From NCBI GenBank assembly GCA_965223165.1, contig CBDCVQ010000007.1, positions 248,001 to 312,000 on the forward strand: a DNA stretch of 64,000 nt, written 5' to 3'. The stretch's first letter is position 1. Every line of letters starts with the position of its first letter. The position numbers and the translations under genes are program-made. The DNA is from JABDMH01 sp965223165. GTDB lineage: Bacteria; Bacteroidota; Bacteroidia; Chitinophagales; Saprospiraceae. This document shows positions 18,471 through 27,246 of this stretch, one piece after another. The notes below the pieces were generated by a model. That model did no database searches, was not told the origin of the DNA, and worked only from the letters and a program-made list of their open reading frames with translations.

Positions 18471-19144
18471 CCCTGGATGAGCTGTCGTTAACGTCCCTGA
18501 TCTGCTACGAATCGAGTAGCCTGATCGCCCTAAACAAGCCCGCCGGCATGGCGGTACAGTCTATAGACAAACCCGATCTGCATACCCGGGCCAGCCAACA
18601 TACTGGCAAGACACTACACGTGCTGCACCGGATCGATCAGCCGGCGAGCGGACTTGTACTCTTTGCCAAGGAGCCTCGAGCGGCTGCGTTTATATCCCAA
18701 CAATTGGCCAGCCAAGAAGTGAAGCGGGTGTACTACTGCGCCGTGCGAACTCGACCACCGCATGATCAGGCCCGACTGGTGCACGACCTGCTCCGTGATC
18801 CGAAACGCAACAAATCATTTGTTGTGCCCCAGCAACGCTCTAAGTCGAAACGGGCGGAGCTGTTGTATCGAGTCGTCGACGAAAGCCAACACTATGTCTT
18901 GCTTGAGGTGGTGTTAGAGACCGGACGGCATCATCAGATTCGTGCTCAGTTGGGCCACATGGGATCTCCGATCAAAGGTGATGTCAAATACGGTGCACGG
19001 AGGGCCAATCCAGATCGATCGATCCATCTCCATGCCTTCACCATGACCTTGACCTTGCCCTACGAGCAAACACGCATCACTCTTCGCGCTTCCTTTCCCG
19101 AGGAAAGGCTCTGGCAGTACTTTGCCGGTCGGCTGCCCACCTGA
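18467..19144 (+). CDS. RluA-family RNA pseudouridine synthase
   Basis: A 225-aa protein with the RluA catalytic motif HRIDQPASGLVLFAK, in which the Asp is the nucleophile, plus LALNKPAG-like IALNKPAGMAV near the N-terminus, a KRVYY strand and the C-terminal TGRHHQIRAQLGHMGSPIKGD motif. It lacks an S4 domain, consistent with the shorter RluA/TruC-type enzymes acting on rRNA or tRNA. No ATG is available upstream of the conserved part; TTG at 18467, overlapping the stop of the small upstream gene, is the likely start. Exact target RNA cannot be assigned. Confidence 0.9.
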   Translation: MTLDELSLTSLICYESSSLIALNKPAGMAVQSIDKPDLHTRASQHTGKTLHVLHRIDQPASGLVLFAKEPRAAAFISQQLASQEVKRVYYCAVRTRPPHDQARLVHDLLRDPKRNKSFVVPQQRSKSKRAELLYRVVDESQHYVLLEVVLETGRHHQIRAQLGHMGSPIKGDVKYGARRANPDRSIHLHAFTMTLTLPYEQTRITLRASFPEERLWQYFAGRLPT

Positions 19145-19164
19145 TGCCGTCTCCGTCTAACGTC

Positions 19165-22100
19165 TCAGCCCTGTAGATACGCCTCCAAGCTGGGCCAGGT
19201 CATTGGTTTGTGGCCAGCTTCTTTGAGCTGATCGTTGAGCGCCTGTGCCCTCCGCTCAAAGTCGGCAAATCTGGATTGCACGTCTTCCATGCTGGACTGG
19301 AGCTGGGTGGTCCGCTTCAGTTGCCTATCCGAAGGCCGACCGGGATATTGACTGACGCCCAGATACAGGATTGAAATTTCTTCTCGAATGGCCTCACTTT
19401 CGTCGACGTAGAAATCTCCCTCCAGCGAGACCAGCGATCCTCGGAACGTCCGGACAGCATCGGCCAGTGCTGACAGTTGCTGATCCAACGCATCGGCTTC
19501 CAAGCGGAGGCTCTTAGCCTGCATTTCGATGCCTTCCAGCGCCGCGTAGATATAACCTAGGCGCTCCGTCATGTCGTACAGCACTTGCAGGGTCTCTTGC
19601 TGCTTTCGTCGGTCGGCTGGGCTGTACAGGCTCTTTGGATCGGGAGCCAACGTGATCTTATGCTCAAACGTGTCCTTACCCTTGGTGATTCTGACCACAT
19701 AGTCACCCTCTAGGAGGCTCGGCGTGATGAGCGATCCGCCCAGGGCCATTCGATTGCGAGTGGGGGCTGCTTTGGGTGGCGGCAACCGCAATGGAAGCTG
19801 CACCAGGTTGATGCCACCACTCTTGCCTGGCGGCAGATCTTTGATCAGCTGGCCACCCTCATCATATACCTCCAGGCGCATCTTGCCAAATGTGTGGCGC
19901 TTCTTCATGTAGTAAGCTATCTGCGCGGAGGCGGGCGGATTGGGTCCGGCAAAATTGCCCGCCCCTCCGAAGGGTTTACCACTCCTGGGCAGTCGAATCA
20001 CCGCAGGCGGGAGGTCGAGGAAGGCCAAGGTATCTTCCAGCATCTCCGGACCAATCTGCCTGAGCGGACTTATCTCGTCGATGATGAAGATGCCCCGACC
20101 GTGGGTGCCCATAACCAAAGCATTCTCTTTTGGTTGAATGGCGATGGCGCGCACGGCCACCCCAGGTATTCCATTTCGAAATGGACTCCAGCTCAGTCCA
20201 TCATCCAGGGAGATAAAGAGTCCAAACTCCGTACCCGCAAAAAGCAAACGAGGATTGACCAGATCTTGCCGGATCACGTGTGCATAACCGCTGATGTCGT
20301 CGGTCGTCAGCGAAGTCCAGCGCTGCCCAAAGTCCTCGGTCTTGAATAGATACGTGGTCTTGTCTCCCTGCTTGTGCCCATCAAAGGTCACATAGGCCGT
20401 ACCCGGCGCGTGTGGACTGGGCTCGACATGAGTACACCAGGTCCGGCGAGGCAGGTCTGGCACATTGTCAACGACTTCCTGCCACTGCCTACCGCCATCC
20501 CGGGTCACGTGTAGGAGGCCATCATCCGTACCTACCCAGATGACGGATGGGTCCACTGGCGATTCGCCGATGGTATAGATGGTCGTATTATTTTCTGCCG
20601 TAGAGTTGTCGATGGAAAGTCCTCCCGACCGCGCTTGCCGTTGCCGAGCTGTATCATTGGTGGTGAGATCGGGAGAGATTCGCTCCCAGGAGTCTCCCCG
20701 GTCCTCCGAGCTAAACAGAAATTGAGCTCCGACGTAGAGGCGCTCGGGATTTGTCGGACTCAAGTGGATAGGCATATTCCAGTTAAACCGATACTTGGGC
20801 TCCCCCTCCTCGGCTAGGGGCTGAATATTTTTCCGCTGACCATCCCGGCGGTCGTATCGCACCATGTTTCCCCCTTGCGATTCGGAGTAGATGATATTGG
20901 GATCCGCCGGATGAGCAAAGGAGTAAAACCCATCGCCCCAGTTGGACAGCGACCAGTCGGCATTCGTGATACCGCCGGCACTTTGAGAAGGCCCATACCA
21001 AGATCCATTATCCTGCAGACCCCCATAGATGTGGTAAGGTTGCTGGTTGTCGACACTGATGTGATAAAACTGGGAGAGCGGCAGGTTCATAAACATCTCA
21101 AACTGCACTCCTCCATCAAGTGAACGGTACCCTCCGCCATCGGTGCCGATGATCACGTAGTCGGACCGGCCCTCGGGCACCCAAATGGCATGTATGTCTG
21201 AGTGCACTCCGCTTCCTACCGTGCGGAATGTCTCTCCCCCATCTTCGGTGATCGTGAGATTAAGCCCGCACTTGTACATCTTGTCCGCATTGTTGGGATC
21301 TACCGTCATCCGCGAAAAGTAGAACGGTCGGACAGTGATCCCAAAGTCATCATTGATCTTGTCAAAAGTGTTTCCTCCATCCCGGGATCGATAGAGCCCT
21401 CGGTCTTCTTTGCCTTTGGCTTCTACGGTCAGGTAGACGATATCCGGATCGGAAGGCGCATATTCGACCGCCATGCGGCCAAGCGTGACGTCGGGCAGCC
21501 CGTTCTGCAGTTGCTGCCAGGTCATCCCACCGTCATGGGTGCGGTACAGGCCACTGCCAGGTCCGCCGGAACGAAAGAAGTCCGGCGAGCGACGGTGATC
21601 CCAGAAGGCGGCAATCAGGGTGTCCGGATGATCCGGATGCATGGTCAAGTCTGCGCATCCTGTGTTTTCATCGACATACATGACCTTTTGCCAAGTGGAG
21701 CCAAAGTCGGTGGTCTTATACACCCCTCGGTCCTCGTGCGGGCCCCACAGGTGGCCTTGGGCGGCCACGTACACCGTGGCGGAATGCCGGGGATGCACGA
21801 GCACCTTCGAAATCCGCTCGGTGTCTTCCAGGCCCTTCAACTCCCAGGTCTTTCCGCCATTGCGACTGACATAGACACCTGCCCCGATGGACACCGAGTT
21901 GCGTACCCAAGGTTCGCCGGTCCCGACCCAGACAGTGTCGGGATGCGCTTGATCGATGCGCAAGTCGCCAATCGACTGAATGTGCTCATCAAATACGGGA
22001 GAGAAACTGGCGCCGGCGCTGACGGTTTTCCAAACCCCACCATTGGCGGCTCCGATGTAAAATGTCTCGGGACTTTTGTGGACCCCGTCAATGCAAGAGA

Positions 22101-22230
22101 TCCGCCCGCTCATCACCGCAGGCCCGATGCTCCTGGCTTGGAGATTGCCAAAGGACACCTGGACGGGTTGTTGGCCCACGAGCCTGACCGTGGTCAGTAG
22201 GATGCAGAGAGGTAGGAGCTTTCTCATCAT
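19165..22230 (-). CDS. Secreted Vps10/BNR-repeat beta-propeller protein
   Basis: A 1,021-aa protein with a signal peptide (residues 1-19). It consists of repeated Asp-box/BNR units, visible as SxDGGxTW-like segments (for example RNGGKTWELKG, TDFGSTWQKV, HDGGMTWQQL, EDRGDSWERI, RDGGRQWQEV and LDDGLSWSPF), giving two large propellers over about residues 40-720. A C-terminal region of mixed strands and a coiled-coil-like helix (about 850-1000) follows. This is the widespread 'glycosyl hydrolase / sortilin-like' exported protein of Bacteroidota, whose biochemical function is not established. It carries no T9SS sorting tail. ATG ATG at 22230 gives two equivalent starts. Confidence 0.85.
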   Translation of the reverse strand: MMRKLLPLCILLTTVRLVGQQPVQVSFGNLQARSIGPAVMSGRISCIDGVHKSPETFYIGAANGGVWKTVSAGASFSPVFDEHIQSIGDLRIDQAHPDTVWVGTGEPWVRNSVSIGAGVYVSRNGGKTWELKGLEDTERISKVLVHPRHSATVYVAAQGHLWGPHEDRGVYKTTDFGSTWQKVMYVDENTGCADLTMHPDHPDTLIAAFWDHRRSPDFFRSGGPGSGLYRTHDGGMTWQQLQNGLPDVTLGRMAVEYAPSDPDIVYLTVEAKGKEDRGLYRSRDGGNTFDKINDDFGITVRPFYFSRMTVDPNNADKMYKCGLNLTITEDGGETFRTVGSGVHSDIHAIWVPEGRSDYVIIGTDGGGYRSLDGGVQFEMFMNLPLSQFYHISVDNQQPYHIYGGLQDNGSWYGPSQSAGGITNADWSLSNWGDGFYSFAHPADPNIIYSESQGGNMVRYDRRDGQRKNIQPLAEEGEPKYRFNWNMPIHLSPTNPERLYVGAQFLFSSEDRGDSWERISPDLTTNDTARQRQARSGGLSIDNSTAENNTTIYTIGESPVDPSVIWVGTDDGLLHVTRDGGRQWQEVVDNVPDLPRRTWCTHVEPSPHAPGTAYVTFDGHKQGDKTTYLFKTEDFGQRWTSLTTDDISGYAHVIRQDLVNPRLLFAGTEFGLFISLDDGLSWSPFRNGIPGVAVRAIAIQPKENALVMGTHGRGIFIIDEISPLRQIGPEMLEDTLAFLDLPPAVIRLPRSGKPFGGAGNFAGPNPPASAQIAYYMKKRHTFGKMRLEVYDEGGQLIKDLPPGKSGGINLVQLPLRLPPPKAAPTRNRMALGGSLITPSLLEGDYVVRITKGKDTFEHKITLAPDPKSLYSPADRRKQQETLQVLYDMTERLGYIYAALEGIEMQAKSLRLEADALDQQLSALADAVRTFRGSLVSLEGDFYVDESEAIREEISILYLGVSQYPGRPSDRQLKRTTQLQSSMEDVQSRFADFERRAQALNDQLKEAGHKPMTWPSLEAYLQG

Positions 22231-22250
22231 GTGTCAGCTTGAAATAGTAT

Positions 22251-22270
22251 CTAATGCGACGATCTACTAG
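22251..22270. repeat. Fragment of the MITE-like repeat terminus
   Basis: CTAATGCGACGATCTACTAG matches the terminal 20 bp of the full repeat (CTAATGCGAAACTCTACTAG) at 17 positions. It sits in the leader of the Vps10/BNR gene. It is short, so it may be a decayed end or chance. Confidence 0.4.
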
Positions 22271-22353
22271 GGACGCGGATGCACCGCTGGTCCAAAAAAT
22301 TTGCCGTATGGTTGAGCACGTGCGTACCCGCATCGGGCGACCGGCCACAAGAC

Positions 22354-22384
22354 AAAAAGGCTGCGCCGTACATGGGTACAGCCC
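22354..22384 (-). terminator. Putative intrinsic terminator of the LolA-like gene
   Basis: On the minus strand a GGCTGTAC...GTAC...CAGCC hairpin with a small bulge is followed by TTTTT. It lies 19 bp downstream of the stop of the gene at 22403-23341. Confidence 0.55.
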
Positions 22385-22402
22385 CTACATTGTCACCGAT
22401 GC

Positions 22403-23341
22403 CTATTGCTTCTTCTGCTTGCCCTTCTTTTTAGCCGCTTTGGCCGCTTTCTTGGCCGCCTTCTTGGCTTCTTTCTCACTCATCACCTCTTGGACAGCCT
22501 CCTCCTCCGACGCGTCCTGCTCCATGGCTTTGGAAGCAGTTTTGACTGCTGACTTCACCTCTTCTTTGGCCTCCGTGGCCTCCTTCTCTACCTCTTGTGT
22601 CACGTCCTCAGATGCGCTATCCTCCTCGCCCGGAAATTTGAAGAACGCATCTTCGATTTCGCTATTGATCTGGTACGATTCGACAGAAATGTCCATAAAC
22701 GTGGTGCCATTCATCTTCTGCGTCATCGATTTGGGCAACATCATGCCCTCAACCTCTTCGTAATCACTTAGATAGGTTTCGACCGCCTGTCCTTTCATGG
22801 GTCCTACCGCAGCGTAGGTCCGGGTCATGATTGGCACGTAGTACTCGGTGTCAAGAAAGTAAATGGATTCGTCACCATCCTTCTTGGTGAGCTTGAGCTT
22901 GTAGGTTTCTGTTCCTTCAATTTCTTCGGTTCCAAGGTATTCCACGATGTGCCCCTTCTCCCGGTAGTTGATGAGCTCATCCTCAAATCTCTTTTTGGCC
23001 GCCTCCGCAGTCATTTCAGCATCACCTTTGGTGGGTTCTGTATCGCCCTGAAAGGGATTGACACCCCAGGCAGTCTGCCCATCATACGCTTGAATGATCT
23101 GCATGCCCTGCACCTCGATTTCGACTTTTTCCAGGTTGGGGCGCTTGGCATAGACCGTGATTGGAAACTCCATTCCCTGCATGGAGGACTTTCCGGTGAC
23201 TTTCAACGAATTTAGATCCTTCCAGGCGTCCTCACCACCCACGTTTTCATAGTAGTTTGACAGAATCTCATCAACGGTCTGGGCAGGTACTGTTGCCACC
23301 AGCATGCCGACGCAAAAGACAAGTCCAAGTAGTTTTTTCAT
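22403..23341 (-). CDS. Exported LolA-like protein with acidic and Lys/Ala-rich tail
   Basis: A 312-aa protein with a signal peptide (residues 1-20, cleavage near VPAQ). Residues 21-240 resemble the outer-membrane lipoprotein-sorting (LolA/LolB-like) fold common in Bacteroidota: TVDEILSNYYENVGGEDAW, repeated beta strands, YKLKLTKKDG and a closing FKFPGE. The remaining 70 residues are low complexity: first acidic and Glu/Ala rich with heptad-like spacing, then a strongly basic tail of Lys and Ala. That tail is unusual for this fold and suggests an electrostatic anchor to nucleic acid, peptidoglycan or LPS (inference). The ligand is unknown. Confidence 0.75.
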   Translation of the reverse strand: MKKLLGLVFCVGMLVATVPAQTVDEILSNYYENVGGEDAWKDLNSLKVTGKSSMQGMEFPITVYAKRPNLEKVEIEVQGMQIIQAYDGQTAWGVNPFQGDTEPTKGDAEMTAEAAKKRFEDELINYREKGHIVEYLGTEEIEGTETYKLKLTKKDGDESIYFLDTEYYVPIMTRTYAAVGPMKGQAVETYLSDYEEVEGMMLPKSMTQKMNGTTFMDISVESYQINSEIEDAFFKFPGEEDSASEDVTQEVEKEATEAKEEVKSAVKTASKAMEQDASEEEAVQEVMSEKEAKKAAKKAAKAAKKKGKQKKQ

Positions 23342-23404
23342 AATCGATTAGTTGTTTTTTTTAGTAAAAAGACAAGGCCAGCCAGTAGGGGTGCTTTCGC
23401 AACC

Positions 23405-23467
23405 CTAATAGAGCTTCGCATTAGACATGCCGAACGAGCAACAAGATTTAATGCGAAGCTCTACTAG
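23405..23467. repeat. Hairpin-only copy of the MITE-like repeat
   Basis: 63 bp with inverted ends: CTAATAGAGCTTCGCATTAG on the left and TTAATGCGAAGCTCTACTAG on the right. The arms pair over about 20 bp with few mismatches around a loop of about 23 nt that retains GACATGCCGAACGAG, similar to internal sequence of the full copy at 59230-59460. It lies between two minus-strand genes. Confidence 0.85.
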
Positions 23468-23593
23468 CGGGCCATGAAATCCACACGCTGCGCAATACAG
23501 CTATCAACCCACATGTGCATTCGTAAGTTTCGGCCTTCGGCAGACGCCCGAGGCACTTCGACCAAGTGACCGGTTTACCGGACTGCGTCAGCG

Positions 23594-24514
23594 TCAGAAG
23601 TCATCGACCGACCGATACGCCTTGATCAGGGCCATTTCTCCCTCCTGACCTGGCTGAGCATTGCCGTGCTCCATACCCAGAATGCCATCAAATCCCTTGG
23701 AGTGAATGTGCCGAAAGACATTCTTATAGTTGATCTCACCGGACGTGGGCTCTTTTCTTCCGGGGTTGTCGCCAATCTGGAAATAGGCGGTCTCGTCCCA
23801 TGCATCATCAATGTTGGGGATCAAGTTTCCTTCGGTGATCTGCTGATGATAGATATCAAATAGGATCTTGCACGAGGGACTGTCCACGGCCCGGCACAAG
23901 GCGTAGGCCTGGGGCACCTCGGTCAGAAATAGGCCCGGATGATTCCTGAAATTGAGCGGTTCCAATACCATCACCAAACCGTGGGGCTCGAGAATATCGC
24001 AGGCGCGGCGCAAGGACTCCATGACATGGGCGGTCTGAAAGCCCATCTGCTGCCGGGGATCCACGTGCCCGGGCACCACGGTCATCCAAGTGGCATTGAC
24101 CCGCTTGGCCACCTCCACACTTTCGTTGATCTCCTTCAAGAATTTGTCGCGAAGATCCTTCTTACCACTGGCCAGATTAGGCTCTCGCCAGGCGATCTCA
24201 TGGGCCACAAAGACGCCCATTTTGAGTCCTCGCTTTGCCATGGTAGATGCCATCTTTTCTTGCACCGCGATATCTCTGCCTTTCATGCCGTTGTCCTCAA
24301 AGGCAGTAAACCCTTGATCGGCCATGAAATTCAGCTGATCCACGGGATCACTGCCAGCGCTGTTCTTAAACATGCCGAGGTGAGGGGCATAATGGAGCTT
24401 AAATGATGCTGCAACCGGAGGTGCAGCTGCAAAAGTGGATGTGCCCAATACCTGGGTCGCGCCGGCCACCAGCGCACCTTTTTGTATAAATTGCCTTCGC
24501 TTCAACGTTTTCAA
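23594..24514 (-). CDS. Tat-exported sugar phosphate isomerase/epimerase-like TIM barrel (hydroxypyruvate isomerase type)
   Basis: About 306 aa. The N-terminus carries a twin-arginine signal, KRRQFIQKGALVAGATQVLG. The rest is an AP-endonuclease-2/xylose-isomerase-like TIM barrel: LNFMADQGFTAFEDNG, TWMTVVPGHVDP, the metal ligands around VLEPLNFRNHPG, ILFDIYHQQITEGNL, FQIGDNPGRKEP and GMEHGN. These match the hydroxypyruvate isomerase (Hyi) subgroup. The start is uncertain: TTG at 24514 puts the Tat motif at the terminus, whereas ATG at 24553 adds 13 residues and overlaps the divergent ApbE gene. Substrate in the periplasm is unknown. Confidence 0.87.
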   Translation of the reverse strand: MKTLKRRQFIQKGALVAGATQVLGTSTFAAAPPVAASFKLHYAPHLGMFKNSAGSDPVDQLNFMADQGFTAFEDNGMKGRDIAVQEKMASTMAKRGLKMGVFVAHEIAWREPNLASGKKDLRDKFLKEINESVEVAKRVNATWMTVVPGHVDPRQQMGFQTAHVMESLRRACDILEPHGLVMVLEPLNFRNHPGLFLTEVPQAYALCRAVDSPSCKILFDIYHQQITEGNLIPNIDDAWDETAYFQIGDNPGRKEPTSGEINYKNVFRHIHSKGFDGILGMEHGNAQPGQEGEMALIKAYRSVDDF

Positions 24515-24527
24515 GATTTGATGATCG

Positions 24528-25514
24528 ATGAGCCGGAAATTAAGAAAAATCATGCGACTGCTGCTGATCCTGATGGGTCTCCCAACCCTCATCTGGACCC
24601 AGGAAGTGTGCCGCTTCTTCGAATCAGCTCCCCGCCTTGGCACGACCGTATCGGTCACCTTCTTTGTCGCCTGTGATCAAGACCCTCGGGACGTCACTGA
24701 TGGCTTTTTCGGCGAATTGGACCGCCTGAACCGGGTGATCTCTGACTATGACCCCTCCAGCGAAATCAGCTCCCTGGCCAAATCCTACCGACCGCGCCGA
24801 GCGATCAGTATCTCCCCTGAGCTTTTTGCACTCCTGCAAAAGTCTGACTCGCTCAGCAGATGGTCCCAGGGCCGGTTTGACATCACCATCGGCCCCCTCA
24901 CCCAATTGTGGCGTCGGACGCTGAAGGACGATCGCATACCCTCGGTACGCCAAATACGCCGAGCTCGCCGGGCGGTAGGCCATGACCACCTGCAACTGCT
25001 GCCCCCCGGACGACTATCCCTGCGCCGCAAGCATATGCGCTTTGATTTTGGTGGCATCGGTAAGGGGTTCATCGGAGACCAACTGGCCGACTGGCTGCGC
25101 AGGCAAGGCGTCGAGTCATTTCTCATCGACCTGGGTGGTGATTTGATCGCGGGTGCACCACCGCCCGACAAAGCGGGGTGGACCATCAGCATCCCCTGGA
25201 TCGACAAAAAAATGACCCTGGCTCACCAGTCCGTGGCCACGTCCGGACCCGACTATCAGTTTTTCGTACACAAAGACAGGCGGTATAGTCACATCATCGA
25301 TCCTACCACCGGGTGGGGTATCGACCGCCCCCACAGCAGCACGATTGTGGCTCCACAGGGTTGGCTGGCAGATGGGCTAGCTAGTGCGGCAGCACTACTT
25401 CCTCCCGCCCAGACACTGGCACTACTGGACAGCCTTCCCGACGTAAATGGTATGTTTGGCATCGGAGGCGAACTTTTCCAATCATCAGGCTTTTATTTAC
25501 TTTGTACCCCGTAG
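24528..25514 (+). CDS. ApbE-family FAD:protein FMN transferase
   Basis: A 328-aa protein with an N-terminal hydrophobic signal (about residues 9-24). ApbE enzymes attach FMN covalently to a threonine or serine of exported flavoproteins such as NqrB/C and RnfG/D, using FAD and Mg2+. Visible: LGTTVSVTFF at the start of the mature domain, ELDRLNRVISDYDPSSEIS, FDFGGIGKGFIGDQLADW with the FAD-binding glycine loop, FLIDLGGDLIAG, and the metal-binding HIIDPTTGWG. No flavoprotein target is encoded nearby. It is tightly divergent from the Tat-exported TIM-barrel gene. Confidence 0.92.
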   Translation: MSRKLRKIMRLLLILMGLPTLIWTQEVCRFFESAPRLGTTVSVTFFVACDQDPRDVTDGFFGELDRLNRVISDYDPSSEISSLAKSYRPRRAISISPELFALLQKSDSLSRWSQGRFDITIGPLTQLWRRTLKDDRIPSVRQIRRARRAVGHDHLQLLPPGRLSLRRKHMRFDFGGIGKGFIGDQLADWLRRQGVESFLIDLGGDLIAGAPPPDKAGWTISIPWIDKKMTLAHQSVATSGPDYQFFVHKDRRYSHIIDPTTGWGIDRPHSSTIVAPQGWLADGLASAAALLPPAQTLALLDSLPDVNGMFGIGGELFQSSGFYLLCTP

Positions 25515-25698
25515 GAAGCTGCTACTATACAAACTCCGATTTGCTCGCTGATTTTTTTTTGCCACTGCCGGGCCAAAGCCAGATAGAGATGCTAGTATCA
25601 TCTCTGACTTGAGCCCTGGGCGGTGCCCTAAAAGAATGAGCACGCTTTTAGTGGGTCTGCATCAGTAGCATCCCCAGTATTTTCAATTTGATCCTAGC

Positions 25699-26268
25699 AT
25701 GAGAAAAAACACGATGACAGTTTGTTGGCCAGCCATGTTCGTACTTCTGGCCCTATGCGCCATGCTTCCGCTGCATGGCCAAACCACCTATGAGATCAAT
25801 TCGGATGATTCGAAAGTCTGGGTGGATGGTACCTCAACGCTTAAAAAGTGGACAGCCACCGTCCAGACCATGTCAGGCTCCATACACGTGGACTCCACCG
25901 GTCAGGTCTCTACCGTCCGTCTGTCCTTTGATGCTACCACCATGGATGGCGGCAGGGGAGCCGACATGAATAAGAAGATCTACAAAGCGCTAAAGGCAGA
26001 CCAGTATCCTCAGATCACTTTTGAGGGCACCGGCGCAGCCAGCAATGGACATGATCTAGCTGCGACCGGCACCATACACATCGGCGGGGAGAAGATGGAG
26101 ACTTCGATACAAGGTGACGGTGCACTGACCGCACGCCTGACCGGCTCCAAGGCCCTGAAACTATCCGAGTTTTCGATCGAGCCCCCGACGGCGATGTTTG
26201 GCCAGATCGTCACGCACGACGATATAACCATCCATTTTGATTTGTCCTTCAATCCAATCAATCAATAA
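25699..26268 (+). CDS. YceI-family periplasmic protein
   Basis: A 189-aa protein with a signal peptide (about residues 1-27, ending LHGQ) and a YceI lipocalin-like beta barrel: YEINSDDSKVWVDGTSTLKKW, VRLSFDATTMDGG, DQYPQITFEGTG, GTIHIGGE and the closing HDDITIHFDLSFNP. Family members bind polyisoprenoid or other amphiphilic ligands in the periplasm. Its stop overlaps the start of the SUMF1-domain gene (TAATG), so the two are translationally coupled. The ATG at 25699 or at 25714 could start it. Confidence 0.9.
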   Translation: MRKNTMTVCWPAMFVLLALCAMLPLHGQTTYEINSDDSKVWVDGTSTLKKWTATVQTMSGSIHVDSTGQVSTVRLSFDATTMDGGRGADMNKKIYKALKADQYPQITFEGTGAASNGHDLAATGTIHIGGEKMETSIQGDGALTARLTGSKALKLSEFSIEPPTAMFGQIVTHDDITIHFDLSFNPINQ

Positions 26269-27209
26269 TGACCAAGTTTTTATTCGTTGCTGTCCTGATC
26301 TGCTGCCTGGGTAGTGTGCAGGGACAAAACAACGCTATCGACGTTGAGATCCCCATGACTGATATGACGATATCCATGGTGGAGATTCCCGCTGGTACGT
26401 TTTCTATGGGTGACGACAAGTCCAAGAATGCGGACGAAAAGCCAGCTCACTCGGTGGAGATTTCAGCCTTTTACATGAGTGCCCACGAGATCTCGCATGA
26501 CATTTTTATGGTGTTTAGAGATCCCGAAATCGATCTGGATGCGGAGGGCAACCCCCGCGTTGATGGCATCACTCGTCCTAGTGCACCCTACGAAGACCCG
26601 GTTTTTGGCATGGGTAAGGTTGGATTTCCCGCTGCTGGAATGACGCAGTTTGCTGCCCTTCAATTCTGCAAGTGGTTGTCCGAGAAGACCGGTGAGTTTT
26701 ACCGGCTGCCGACAGAAGCGGAGTGGGAATATGCCTGCCGGGCAGGCTCCGACCAACGGTACTTCTTTGGCAAGGGCAAGAAGGATCTGGCCAAATATGC
26801 CTGGTACGACAAGAACAGTGACGAGACCTTTCACAAGGTCGGTATGCTGCAGCCCAACCCCTGGGGCCTGTATGATATTTTAGGAAACGTGGCCGAGTGG
26901 ACCATGGATCAGTATCACAGCGATGCGTATAGTCAGGAGGCCGCCCGGACGCCGGATCCCTGGATTCGACCGACAGCGCTCCACCCGCGATCGGTCAGAG
27001 GAGGCTCCTTTCGGAGCGATGCCAAGCAACTGTACAGCTCCGTGCGGATCGAATCCTCGCTAGATTGGAAGAAACGTGACCCTCAAATACCCAAGAGCTT
27101 TTGGTGGAATACCGACTCTCCCTTTGTGGGTTTTCGCATTGTCAAGCCCGCCAAGCAGCCTTCTCAGGAGGAACAAAATTTATTCTGGGCTTTAGTACTA
27201 GGTGGATAA
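26268..27209 (+). CDS. SUMF1/formylglycine-generating-enzyme-fold exported protein lacking catalytic cysteines
   Basis: A 313-aa protein with a signal peptide (residues 1-19). The FGE-sulfatase fold is clear: VEIPAGTFSMGDDKSKNADE, HSVEISAFYMSAHEIS, FCKWLSEKTGEFYRLPTEAEW, EYACRAGSDQRYFFG, NPWGLYDILGNVAEW and RSVRGGSFRSDAKQLYSSVR with a final GFRIVK. The position where true formylglycine-generating enzymes have their C-terminal redox cysteines reads DAKQLYSSVR, without cysteine, so sulfatase activation is unlikely; no sulfatase gene is near. It may be a structural or sugar-binding member of the fold. Coupled to yceI upstream, with a Gfo/Idh/MocA gene 37 bp downstream. Confidence 0.88.
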   Translation: MTKFLFVAVLICCLGSVQGQNNAIDVEIPMTDMTISMVEIPAGTFSMGDDKSKNADEKPAHSVEISAFYMSAHEISHDIFMVFRDPEIDLDAEGNPRVDGITRPSAPYEDPVFGMGKVGFPAAGMTQFAALQFCKWLSEKTGEFYRLPTEAEWEYACRAGSDQRYFFGKGKKDLAKYAWYDKNSDETFHKVGMLQPNPWGLYDILGNVAEWTMDQYHSDAYSQEAARTPDPWIRPTALHPRSVRGGSFRSDAKQLYSSVRIESSLDWKKRDPQIPKSFWWNTDSPFVGFRIVKPAKQPSQEEQNLFWALVLGG

Positions 27210-27246
27210 TTCTTACTTTCAGGATTCACATAAAAAAATCAAAATC

